A stretch of DNA of 64,000 bases from an uncultured Flavobacteriales bacterium (lineage in GTDB: Bacteria > Bacteroidota > Bacteroidia > Flavobacteriales > Weeksellaceae): assembly GCA_937876095.1 (NCBI GenBank), contig CALFIE010000004.1, positions 17,412 through 81,411 of the forward strand, written 5' to 3'. Within the stretch, counting starts at the first letter, position 1; the number at the start of each line of letters is the position of its first letter. The position numbers and the translations under genes were made by a program. The notes beneath the pieces were generated by a model, which saw only the letters and a program-made list of their open reading frames with translations, was not told where the DNA came from and did no database searches. Shown piece by piece: positions 36,552 through 44,747 of this stretch.

Positions 36552-36736
36552 GAGCCTGTTTAAATTTCATATTTTGATTTTTTGTATAGGGATAAATTCG
36601 ATGTTAAATGTGTAGTTTTTGTTAATTTTTATTGAAAATCTGTTCATTTAGTTCAAAAGCACATCAAAATATACATGATATTAAATCACTGAAAATCATC
36701 CATATAAAAATATTTGAATAAAATTTAAACCGGCTC
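36552..36736. mobile_element. Candidate MITE, 185 bp with 16-bp terminal inverted repeats
   Basis: GAGCCTGTTTAAATTT on the left is matched by the complement GAGCCGGTTTAAATTT on the right (15 of 16). Similarity between the two arms continues inward over about 45 bases with gaps (ATTTTT-TATAGGGAT versus ATTTTT-TATGGAT). TTA lies directly outside each end and may be a 3-bp target duplication. It encodes no protein, so it would need a transposase in trans. Confidence 0.6.
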
Positions 36737-36934
36737 TTAATAAAGAAAAAAACTTTATCAAATTTTAACCTTTAAAAAAAAGACATATGATTTACATGGT
36801 TTTTATTTTTTTCATTTTTGTAAAATTTATTCGGTTTAAATTATCAAAAGATTTTTTCAATTCAAAAAAAAAGCAGTTGTCATCGTAAGAATAAAATTTA
36901 TATTAAATTTGCAAGATTAAATATAAAAAACAAT

Positions 36935-38218
36935 ATGGTAAATTGTGGATGTAAAACATCCGGCGATTCTACGCATTCTTGTGCTACAAAGGCAGAGAAT
37001 GGTTGCGAAAGTGTAAATACTTGTGGTAATAGTTATAAATTAAGTGTTTTCGATTGGTTGTCTAACATCAACAGTCCTGCTTCTCAGCAAACAGATTTTG
37101 TTGAAATCAGGTTCAAAAACGATCGGAAAAATTTTTATAAAAATGTACATCATTTACCTCTGAACATTGGCAGCATAGTAACAGTAGAATCAAGTCCGGG
37201 ACATGATATAGGAGTAGTTAGTTTAGCAGGCGAATTGGTGAAAATTCAGATGAAAAAGAAAAGATATGCTGAAGAAACACCTCTAAAAGTCTATAGATTA
37301 GCCACCCAAAAAGACATAGAAACTTGGCAAGAAGTAAGAAAAAAAGAAGACACTGTAAAATTAGAAGCCCGAAAAATCGCCTATGCTCTAAATTTGGAAA
37401 TGAAAATTACCGATGTTGAGTATCAAGCAGACGGTGGTAAACTTACGTTCTACTATACTGCAGAAAATCGGGTAGATTTCAGACAGCTCATCAAAGAATT
37501 TGCTGCTGCTTTTAGGTCTAAAATAGACATGAAACAAATTGGTTTCAGACAAGAAGCCGCAAAAGTGGGTGGAATTGGTTCTTGTGGTCGGGAATTGTGC
37601 TGTTCAACTTGGCTTACCGATTTCAGATCGGTAAATACCAATGCTGCGAGATACCAGCAATTGAGCATCAATCCTCAGAAATTAGCAGGACAATGTGGTA
37701 AATTGAAATGTTGCCTAAACTACGAACTAGACAGTTATTTAGATGCTTTGCATGATTTTCCGTCGTCTAACACAACTTTGGACACCGTAAATGGAAGAGC
37801 ATTTTGCATCAAAATAGACGTTTTCAAAAAGAAAATGTGGTTTGCTTATACAGAAAGAGCCATGACTTGGTATGATTTAGATGTTGCCGATGTCAAAAAA
37901 ATGATTGCCTCTAACAAAAAAGGCGAAAAAGCAATTGCACTAGAAGACGTAAAAGTTCCTGAAGTAAGCGCCTACAAAGTAGACATTATACAAGAGAACA
38001 ATGTGGATCGATTCGAGAAACGCAACAAAAATCAACAAAAAAACCACAAAAACCAGGATCGGTCTAAACCAAGAAACAACCGCCCACAAAAAGAATTTAC
38101 ACCAAACAACGGCAATAAAAGCGAAACAGAAAAAAATGCTACACAAAACAAAGCACCCAATTCTGGAAACAAAAAATTTAGAAAAAAATTTCCACCAAAA
38201 AATGATAAAAACATATAA
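36935..38218 (+). CDS. ricT: PSP1-domain regulatory iron-sulfur protein RicT (YaaT)
   Basis: A 427-aa protein of the RicT/YaaT family; in Bacillus the Ric complex carries Fe-S clusters and affects RNA maturation and development. The PSP1 domain spans about residues 50-290, with FYYTAENRVDFRQLIKEFA and the conserved cysteine clusters GIGSCGRELCCSTW and LAGQCGKLKCCLNYE. The N-terminus is also cysteine-rich (NCGCKTSGDSTHSC). The last 75 residues form a lysine/asparagine-rich disordered tail. The ricA/ricF partners of Bacillus are not nearby. It overlaps gldH by 17 bp. Confidence 0.92.
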   Translation: MVNCGCKTSGDSTHSCATKAENGCESVNTCGNSYKLSVFDWLSNINSPASQQTDFVEIRFKNDRKNFYKNVHHLPLNIGSIVTVESSPGHDIGVVSLAGELVKIQMKKKRYAEETPLKVYRLATQKDIETWQEVRKKEDTVKLEARKIAYALNLEMKITDVEYQADGGKLTFYYTAENRVDFRQLIKEFAAAFRSKIDMKQIGFRQEAAKVGGIGSCGRELCCSTWLTDFRSVNTNAARYQQLSINPQKLAGQCGKLKCCLNYELDSYLDALHDFPSSNTTLDTVNGRAFCIKIDVFKKKMWFAYTERAMTWYDLDVADVKKMIASNKKGEKAIALEDVKVPEVSAYKVDIIQENNVDRFEKRNKNQQKNHKNQDRSKPRNNRPQKEFTPNNGNKSETEKNATQNKAPNSGNKKFRKKFPPKNDKNI

Positions 38219-38675
38219 GATTTTAGGGCTCATTTTCGTTTTACTGTGGTGTCTGTCTTGTAGCAACACATCAGAACAAGTCTATATGAATTCGATTGGC
38301 GGAATGTGGAACAAAAAAACAGAACAAAAAATTGATTTTGAGATAAAAGATGCTCAAAACCCGAAAAATATTATTTTTGTGATAAGAAATAACAATGACT
38401 ATCCTTATAGTAACATTCGATTTATTACCAATTTTATCAATAAAAAAACGAAGAAAAAACAAACAGATACCCTCAATTATATCTTGGCAAAACCAAACGG
38501 AGCTTGGATTGGGAGTGGTTTCGGAGAAACCAAAGAAACGCTTTTTCAGTATAAATTAAATTACAAATTTCCTGAAAACGGAGCGTATTCTATTGGAATT
38601 ATCCAAGCCATGAGAAAAGATAAATTACCCGGAATTGAGGATATTGGTGTAAAAATAGAATCGGCTAAACCATAA
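38202..38675 (+). CDS. gldH: Gliding motility lipoprotein GldH
   Basis: A 157-aa lipoprotein of the GldH family, required in Flavobacterium for gliding and type IX secretion-linked functions. The signal ends at lipobox cysteine C20 (LLWCLSC). The mature part is short and beta-rich, with the family segments GGMWNKKTEQKIDFEI, YPYSNIRFI and a late GAWIGSGFGETKE. The ATG at 38202 lies within the end of ricT. ricT-gldH-pbp1A is a familiar order in flavobacteria. The presence of gldH does not by itself prove gliding. Confidence 0.9.
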   Translation: MIKTYKILGLIFVLLWCLSCSNTSEQVYMNSIGGMWNKKTEQKIDFEIKDAQNPKNIIFVIRNNNDYPYSNIRFITNFINKKTKKKQTDTLNYILAKPNGAWIGSGFGETKETLFQYKLNYKFPENGAYSIGIIQAMRKDKLPGIEDIGVKIESAKP

Positions 38676-38683
38676 AAAAATCT

Positions 38684-41056
38684 ATGGAAAATAAGCAAAA
38701 AACCGGAAGCCAAAATGTTTTTCCGCTTCCTCCAAAAAAAAATAACAACCAATCTTGGGAAAAACGGGTTCGATATATTTGGCTCGGACTCATAGCATTT
38801 GTTTTAGGGGTATTCTTGTTGTTTTTCGCAACCTCACAAGGTTTTTTAGGCGAAATTCCCGATGTAAAACAGCTAGAAAATCCAGATATTTTTGTAGCCT
38901 CTGAAATTTATGCATCAGACGGACAACTCCTAAGTAAATTTGAAAAAGAAAAAACACAAATTGTTGCCTACAAAGAATTGCCCCCTTATTTAGTATATGC
39001 ATTGCAAGCAAAAGAAGATGAGCGTTTCAAAGAACATTCTGGTATAGATTTAAAATCCATTGCAAGAGCAATCAGATTTGGTGGTGGTAGAGGTGGCGGT
39101 TCTACCATTTCTCAGCAGCTTGCAAAATTATTGTTTACCAAAAAACCAGCATCTAATCCAATAAAAAGAGGTATACAAAAACTCAAAGAATGGGTAGTTG
39201 CTGTGAGTTTAGAAAAAATGTATACCAAAGAAGAGATTGTCTCTCTGTATTTCAATAAATTCGATTTCTTGTTTAATGCCAATGGAATTGAAATGGCTTC
39301 TCGTGTATATTTCAACAAAAAAACCTCTCAACTTACGCTTCCTGAAGCTGCAACATTTGTTGCAATGCTAGAAAATCCAGTAAAAAACAACCCAATGAAA
39401 AATTTGGTGCGTGCAAAAGAAAGAAGAGATGTTGTTTTGAAACAAATGCTAGAAACAGGTTATATAAACCAAGACACTTATAGTAAAGCGATTGCACAAC
39501 CAGTAGTTACTGATTTCCACCCAATAAAAACGGTAGACGAAGGTTATTCTGCTTATTACAAATATTATTTACGAAAAGAAATTGAAAATTATTTGGCTGA
39601 TTACCAAAAAAAAACAGGCAAAACCCTCAATTTATACAAAGATGGTCTAAAAATCTACACTACACTTGATGCTAAAATGCAAAATTATGCAGAAGAATCC
39701 ATTAAAGAACATCTTACTAATTTGCAAAGTAGTTTTGATGCTGAACAAAGAGGGAGAGAAGATGCACCATTTTATTTATTATCAAAATCTGAAATTAATG
39801 AGGTGATGATGTCTGCAATGAAAAGAACCGGAAGATACAAAACGCTAAAAGCTGCAGGTGTATCAGAAGATTCTATTATGCTAGATTTCAATACACCTAC
39901 CAAAATGTCTAGATTTACTTGGAACGGAGAAGAAGATGTAGAAATGACACCTTGGGATTCTATAAGATACCACAAAAAAATTGCACAAGCTGGTCTTATG
40001 TCTATGGTACCAGGAACTGGGGAAATAAAAGCGTGGGTTGGTGGAATTAATTGGCAGCATTTTCAGTATGACCATATCAAACAAGGGAAAAGACAGGTAG
40101 GTTCTACCTTCAAACCTTTTGTATATTGTGCTGCAATTATGAATTTAAGCATGACACCTTGCTCTATTATTTCTAATGAACCTTTCACCAAAGGCGGAAA
40201 AACGTGGAGTGAAGGTCACGGTTCTATGAGAATGAAAGACGCTCTTGCAAAATCTATGAATCCTCCTGCAGTAAGAACCATGAACGAAGTTGGAACTCAA
40301 AATGTAATCAAACTAGCAAGAGATTTAGGAATTACTGAAAAAATTGATGATAATTTATCTTCAGCTCTTGGTTCTTCAGATATTACCATTTACGAAATGT
40401 TAGGCGCTTATAACACTTTTGCAAACTTTGGAAATTATATAAAACCCGAAATGGTTTGGCGTATAGAAGATGCAAATGGTAGGGTAATAAAAGAAGTAAA
40501 ATCAGTAGAAAAAGAAGTAATGAACGAGATGTATGCTTATACCATGATTGATATGATGAAAGCTGTTGCAGAATATGGTACTGCATCTGGTGAATTACAA
40601 AGAAGAGGAATAAGCAAAGCTGTAGAAATTGCTTGTAAAACAGGAACTACCCAAAATAATTCTGATGGTTGGTTTATTGGTATGACTCCTAATTTAGCGA
40701 CAGGAGTTTGGGTTGGTTGGGAAGACCGTGCTACACACTTTTGGGGAACAGGTGAAGGTCAAGGTGCGAAAATGGCATTACCAATTTGGGCAATTTATAT
40801 GAAGAAAATTTATGCCGACAAAGATCTAGGCATAACTCCAGAAGATAAATTTGTAAAACCTACAAGTTGGACAGGAAATTGCGCAGATCTACAAGGATTA
40901 GGTGGTGGTTATGGTGATTTAGGCGAATTACAAACCATTGAGGAAATCAAAAACCCTAAACCTGAAGAAGAAAAACCAGTGCAGAAAAAAGCCCCAAAAA
41001 AAGAAGAAAATCTGAACGAAAATCTCAATAGTGAGGATCCCGATTTTAATAAATAA
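38684..41056 (+). CDS. Penicillin-binding protein 1A, bifunctional
   Basis: A class A PBP of 790 aa that polymerises and cross-links peptidoglycan. One membrane anchor lies at about residues 31-50. The GT51 domain carries the catalytic glutamate in AKEDERFKEHSG (E111) and GGSTISQQLAKLLF. The transpeptidase domain has the nucleophile serine in GSTFKPF (S474), the SxN motif in KSMNPP and the KTG triad in CKTGTTQ. The C-terminal tail is rich in lysine and glutamate. It follows gldH by 8 bp and ends at a strong terminator. Confidence 0.95.
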   Translation: MENKQKTGSQNVFPLPPKKNNNQSWEKRVRYIWLGLIAFVLGVFLLFFATSQGFLGEIPDVKQLENPDIFVASEIYASDGQLLSKFEKEKTQIVAYKELPPYLVYALQAKEDERFKEHSGIDLKSIARAIRFGGGRGGGSTISQQLAKLLFTKKPASNPIKRGIQKLKEWVVAVSLEKMYTKEEIVSLYFNKFDFLFNANGIEMASRVYFNKKTSQLTLPEAATFVAMLENPVKNNPMKNLVRAKERRDVVLKQMLETGYINQDTYSKAIAQPVVTDFHPIKTVDEGYSAYYKYYLRKEIENYLADYQKKTGKTLNLYKDGLKIYTTLDAKMQNYAEESIKEHLTNLQSSFDAEQRGREDAPFYLLSKSEINEVMMSAMKRTGRYKTLKAAGVSEDSIMLDFNTPTKMSRFTWNGEEDVEMTPWDSIRYHKKIAQAGLMSMVPGTGEIKAWVGGINWQHFQYDHIKQGKRQVGSTFKPFVYCAAIMNLSMTPCSIISNEPFTKGGKTWSEGHGSMRMKDALAKSMNPPAVRTMNEVGTQNVIKLARDLGITEKIDDNLSSALGSSDITIYEMLGAYNTFANFGNYIKPEMVWRIEDANGRVIKEVKSVEKEVMNEMYAYTMIDMMKAVAEYGTASGELQRRGISKAVEIACKTGTTQNNSDGWFIGMTPNLATGVWVGWEDRATHFWGTGEGQGAKMALPIWAIYMKKIYADKDLGITPEDKFVKPTSWTGNCADLQGLGGGYGDLGELQTIEEIKNPKPEEEKPVQKKAPKKEENLNENLNSEDPDFNK

Positions 41057-41062
41057 AACAAT

Positions 41063-41098
41063 AAAAACCGTTTCCCAAATTGAGAAACGGTTTTTTTG
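41063..41098 (+). terminator. Terminator after pbp1A
   Basis: AAAAACCGTTTC pairs with GAAACGGTTTTT with a 9-base loop and a T-run, 7 bp after the stop codon; it closes the ricT-gldH-pbp1A unit. Confidence 0.9.
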
Positions 41099-41127
41099 TT
41101 ATTTTAATTAATGATTAGATTTATCCT

Positions 41128-42669
41128 ATGAACATTCAAAAAATTACGCAGAACTTTACAACGCACTTTCCTGGTGATATATCTAGAAATCTATATTCCA
41201 GACAAACACCTGGTTATTTATATTGCTTGGTAGAACCTGCTGATTTTACTTGTGTTTCTTTAATTTTGTTTAATAATGATCTTGCTGCAGAAATTGGTTT
41301 AGGCGATTACAAAGATGCTGACTTGCCTTTTCTAGCTGCACAAAATCTTCCAGAAAATATAAAAACCTATGCAACTGCTTATGCAGGACATCAATTTGGG
41401 AATTGGGCCGGTCAATTAGGTGATGGTAGAGTCCTTTTTGCAGGTGAAATCACCAATAATTTAGACAAAACACACGAAATACAGTGGAAAGGAGCTGGTG
41501 CAACTCCTTATTCCAGATTTGCTGATGGGAGAGCTGTTCTACGATCATCACTCAGAGAATATTTAATGAGTGAATCTCTCCATTTTTTGGGAGTACCAAC
41601 TTCTCGGTCTTTGAGTTTGTGTTTAACAGGTGAAGAAATTACTCGAGATATTGCCTACAACGGAAATCCCAAAAAAGAAAAAGGTGCAGTCATCACTAGA
41701 ATTGCACCAAGTTTTTTGCGATTTGGGCATTTCGAATTGCTTTCTGCAAGAAAAGAATTAACTTCACTACAAAAATTAGCCGATTACAGCATCAATCAAA
41801 ATTTTTCTGAAATAAAAAGTACCGGTAAAAAACGTTATCAAGACTGGTTTGAAGCTGTTTTGAAAAAAACCGCTGATTTGGTGGTAGATTGGTACAGAAT
41901 CGGATTTGTACATGGTGTTTTGAATACCGATAATATGTCGGTTATAGGAATTACACTGGATTACGGACCTTTTTCTATGCTCGATGCTTTTGACCTGAAC
42001 TTCACTCCAAATACAACCGATTTACCTGGCAAAAGATACGCTTTCGGAAAACAAGCCGAAGTTGCTCTTTGGAATCTCAGTCAGTTTGCCAATGCTGTTT
42101 TTCCGTTAATTGAAGATGCCCAGTTTTTTGAAGAACAATTACAAAATTTTGGCAATTATTTTTGGCAAAAACACGATGAAATGTTGTGCAGAAAATTTGG
42201 TTTTGATGAATTAAAAGATTCTGATGTAGCTTTTTTCCAGAACTGGCAACAACTCATGACCGAATTGCAAATAGATTATACGCTATTTTTCACTCAACTT
42301 GAAAATTACGATGAACAATGCGATATAAAATCGCAATTTGAACATTGCTTGTACTCCAAATTTATAGATGAATCTGCAGAAAAATTGCAAGATTTTCTTC
42401 ATCAATATCAAAAAAGACTTACAGAAAATGCTATTTCTAAAGAAAAATCATTAAAATTAATGAAACGCAGCAATCCAAAATTCATACTTAGAAATTACCT
42501 TTTGTATGAGTGTATACAGGAAGTTAATGACGGGAAAACCGAACTTTTGCATCAATTGTTGCACGCATTGCAACACCCTTACGAAAATTTGTATCCAAAA
42601 TTTGCCACTAAAAGACCAAGCAAATACGATGACCAATTTGGTTGCAGTATGTTGTCTTGCAGTTCGTAG
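41128..42669 (+). CDS. selO: Protein adenylyltransferase SelO (YdiU) family
   Basis: A pseudokinase-fold enzyme that transfers AMP to Ser/Thr/Tyr of target proteins under redox stress. The 513-aa product has the family marks AYAGHQFGNWAGQLGDGR, QWKGAGATPYSRFADGR, a RSSLREYLMSE run, and FVHGVLNTDNMSVIGITLDYGP holding the catalytic and metal-binding acidic residues. The C-terminus ends in CSMLSCSS, where animal homologues carry selenocysteine and bacterial ones usually a cysteine. Single gene. Confidence 0.94.
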   Translation: MNIQKITQNFTTHFPGDISRNLYSRQTPGYLYCLVEPADFTCVSLILFNNDLAAEIGLGDYKDADLPFLAAQNLPENIKTYATAYAGHQFGNWAGQLGDGRVLFAGEITNNLDKTHEIQWKGAGATPYSRFADGRAVLRSSLREYLMSESLHFLGVPTSRSLSLCLTGEEITRDIAYNGNPKKEKGAVITRIAPSFLRFGHFELLSARKELTSLQKLADYSINQNFSEIKSTGKKRYQDWFEAVLKKTADLVVDWYRIGFVHGVLNTDNMSVIGITLDYGPFSMLDAFDLNFTPNTTDLPGKRYAFGKQAEVALWNLSQFANAVFPLIEDAQFFEEQLQNFGNYFWQKHDEMLCRKFGFDELKDSDVAFFQNWQQLMTELQIDYTLFFTQLENYDEQCDIKSQFEHCLYSKFIDESAEKLQDFLHQYQKRLTENAISKEKSLKLMKRSNPKFILRNYLLYECIQEVNDGKTELLHQLLHALQHPYENLYPKFATKRPSKYDDQFGCSMLSCSS

Positions 42670-42684
42670 ATTTTAGTATTTTTG
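42657..42684 (+). promoter_or_regulatory. Promoter inside the selO 3' end
   Basis: TTG and TATTTTTG are separated by 17 bases. The -33 part lies in the last codons of selO and transcription would begin only a few bases before the next ATG (42693). Confidence 0.5.
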
Positions 42685-42692
42685 CTGACTAT

Positions 42693-43970
42693 ATGCAGTA
42701 CATACTTCAAAAAATAAAAGATTTCTTCCGATTAGTCTTTCCTAGCAATGGATTAGAGTGGTTGCTTTTTGTTTTTTTTCTGATTGTTTATGGCGTTTTC
42801 GGCGTATATATTGCGCTACATTACCGCATAATTTTTGATGATAGAATTCCTTGGGACGCCTATTTCAGTTTTGATAATCGTGCAATTGTAATGACAGGAG
42901 GTGGTTTTGAGCGCCATCCTTTGAGTAATTATTTTTTTGATACACTTCGTAATTTTGCATTTTTATTTTCAAATAATCAAAAAAACGAAGTTTTCAGGTT
43001 GGTTTTGGCACTTTGCTGCAATTTTGCAGTGAGTTTATCATTAATTCAAATTTTCAAATACTTAAGAAATATTATTGGATTGACCAGTGTGATTTCGCTG
43101 CTTCTGTTGTTCTTTTTTGCATCTTTTAGCACTCCAATATTATTATCATTTACACCAGAAACCTATACTTATACGTTTCTATTGCTGACTTTGTATAATT
43201 ATTATGCTGCTATTAAAATCAAAAAAAACCAAGAAATTCCAGCAACTGCATTATTAGTTTCGGGCATTACAATTGGCGGTTTAACCATTACCAACATCAT
43301 CAAAATCTATATTCCGATACTTTTTCAGAAAAAACTATTCAAAAGTTGGGAATCTTTTGGTTATGCTTTTCTAAGGATGTTGATTTCTGTGATTGGGTTT
43401 GTGTTGCTCTACTTGTATCGATTGGATTTTGATTATCACAAAATTTTTGAAAAAACTGGGGAACAATACGAGAAATTCTCTAAACCAAAGATTACGCCAA
43501 TTTGGGATATGATTTCGTCTTGGTTTTTGGGAGGAAATATGCTTTTCTCTGGATTTGTGGTTAGAGATTACCACAGTAAAAGTGGGTTTCAGTACAAAGC
43601 GCTTTTTATGGATGTCTATACATCTTGGGTACCTTACCTATTTGTTGCAGTAGTTGTAACCCTCGTTTTTTGGAGTTATTTCAAAAATTTCAAGAACAAA
43701 TATGTTCAAATTTTAATGATTTCGTTTTTTGTGGACGTGCTGATTCACGCAGTTTTGAAGTTTGGATTGCACACCTCGTACATTTATGGTGGTCATTTTA
43801 TATTTGTGGTTCCACTGATGTTGGGTTGGTTGTTCTACTCCTACAAAAATTCTCCTAAAATGTTATCAATACTTACGGTTATTTGTAGTATCTTGTTTTT
43901 TTATCTGGTAATGAATAATTTGATTCGGATCGAAGAATTTTTCAGATTTCTCAATAATTTTTATCAATAA
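42693..43970 (+). CDS. Polytopic membrane protein, possibly GT-C-like
   Basis: A 425-aa membrane protein with about ten hydrophobic helices (WLLFVFFLIVYGVFGVYIA, VISLLLLFFFASFSTPILL, YLFVAVVVTLVFWSYF, VICSILFFYLVMNNL). After the first helix comes a loop with acidic residues DDRIPWDAYFSFDNRAI and the segment GGFERHPLSNYFFD, which recalls the catalytic first loop of GT-C transferases. The assignment is weak. No other glycan genes are next to it. The ATG at 42693 gives a standard membrane start; the in-frame upstream TTG (42642) is inside selO. Confidence 0.65.
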   Translation: MQYILQKIKDFFRLVFPSNGLEWLLFVFFLIVYGVFGVYIALHYRIIFDDRIPWDAYFSFDNRAIVMTGGGFERHPLSNYFFDTLRNFAFLFSNNQKNEVFRLVLALCCNFAVSLSLIQIFKYLRNIIGLTSVISLLLLFFFASFSTPILLSFTPETYTYTFLLLTLYNYYAAIKIKKNQEIPATALLVSGITIGGLTITNIIKIYIPILFQKKLFKSWESFGYAFLRMLISVIGFVLLYLYRLDFDYHKIFEKTGEQYEKFSKPKITPIWDMISSWFLGGNMLFSGFVVRDYHSKSGFQYKALFMDVYTSWVPYLFVAVVVTLVFWSYFKNFKNKYVQILMISFFVDVLIHAVLKFGLHTSYIYGGHFIFVVPLMLGWLFYSYKNSPKMLSILTVICSILFFYLVMNNLIRIEEFFRFLNNFYQ

Positions 43971-43998
43971 AAAAACCTGAAAATTTTCAGGTTTTTTT
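43971..43998. terminator. Bidirectional terminator
   Basis: AAAAAAACCTGAAAA and TTTTCAGGTTTTTTT form a perfect palindromic stem between the membrane protein gene and the convergent SPOR gene. Confidence 0.9.
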
Positions 43999-44023
43999 GT
44001 AGTTTATTATTAATATATTTCTG

Positions 44024-44563
44024 TTATCTTTTTGCTTCCACACAAAAAACGCTGTATTGTATAGGAATAGCTGCTTTAAAAAACTGTTTAATTTTTGCCA
44101 AATCAGAAGCAGCTGCTTGTTTGGAGATGTAACTTCCTGCCAAAATTTTGTAATTTGGTCGTAAAGAAGCATCAGTTTCTACTTTGATGGTTGGGAATCG
44201 ATTTCTGAAATACGCCTTCACTTGTTGCGCTTCTTCATTACTTTTCACCACCACCAATTGAATTTTAGCCCCTAAAATTCTAGGGTTTTTTCTGCAAATT
44301 TCAGCATCAGTTTGTGGTCTATCTGGAACTGAAATTTTATCTATTTTATTTCCAGAAACACTATTGTTATTATTACCGTTCCCTATAGTTGTATTACGAT
44401 TACAATTTTCTTCTGCTTTGGTCAACATTTCGTCAACTTTAGCATCCATACTCATAGCAACTATGTTTCCTGAGATGGTGTCTCTACGTACAACTTCTTG
44501 AGCAACAAGCATATGAGTTATTAATAAAAAAAATAAACTAAGTATCTGAATTGATTTTGTCAT
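44024..44563 (-). CDS. Exported SPOR-domain protein
   Basis: A 179-aa protein with signal peptide (QILSLFFLLITHMLVAQ), an Asn-rich low-complexity stretch (about residues 58-72) and a C-terminal SPOR domain (about 98-170): KIQLVVVKSNEEAQQVKAYF, a degenerate SPOR repeat with the typical YKILAGSYISKQAAASDL. SPOR domains bind glycan strands lacking stem peptides, so it may act at the septum or in wall turnover. Monocistronic and convergent with the membrane protein gene. Promoter at 44580-44609. Confidence 0.88.
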   Translation of the reverse strand: MTKSIQILSLFFLLITHMLVAQEVVRRDTISGNIVAMSMDAKVDEMLTKAEENCNRNTTIGNGNNNNSVSGNKIDKISVPDRPQTDAEICRKNPRILGAKIQLVVVKSNEEAQQVKAYFRNRFPTIKVETDASLRPNYKILAGSYISKQAAASDLAKIKQFFKAAIPIQYSVFCVEAKR

Positions 44564-44579
44564 TTCTAATAATTTTCTG

Positions 44580-44609
44580 CAAATTTAGTACAAATAAAAA
44601 AGATTTCAA
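44580..44609 (-). promoter_or_regulatory. Promoter of the SPOR protein gene
   Basis: On the minus strand CTTG and TAAATTTGC are separated by 19 bases, the classic Bacteroidota layout, about 15 bases before the ATG. Confidence 0.6.
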
Positions 44610-44668
44610 GAATTCGTTATTTAGAATTGTTATAAATTAATGAAAATGACAAATGACATTTATTTCTC

Positions 44669-44700
44669 TTGTTAAATTTCTGTTAAAAGTGTTATTTTTG
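44669..44700 (+). promoter_or_regulatory. Promoter of the alternative complex III operon
   Basis: TTG and TATTTTTG are separated by 21 bases and lie about 47 bases before the actA start; no other promoter is needed for the six-gene unit. Confidence 0.55.
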
Positions 44701-44747
44701 CCAAATTGAAAGTAACTCAATATTTTTACTAACCCAAGATTATTTAA

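Larger units (their letters stand above)
36423..36934. other. Intergenic region between fadL and ricT
   Basis: Half a kilobase without a gene, between divergent units. It holds the fadL -7 element, a MITE-like element (36552-36736), AT-rich sequence, and a -7-like TAAATTTG (36904-36911) before ricT with a TTG 24 bases further upstream. Confidence 0.6.

Noticed and set aside
38001..38201. N-terminal extension of gldH within ricT
   Set aside because: It is a shadow of the Lys/Asn-rich ricT tail; the lipoprotein signal starts at 38202.
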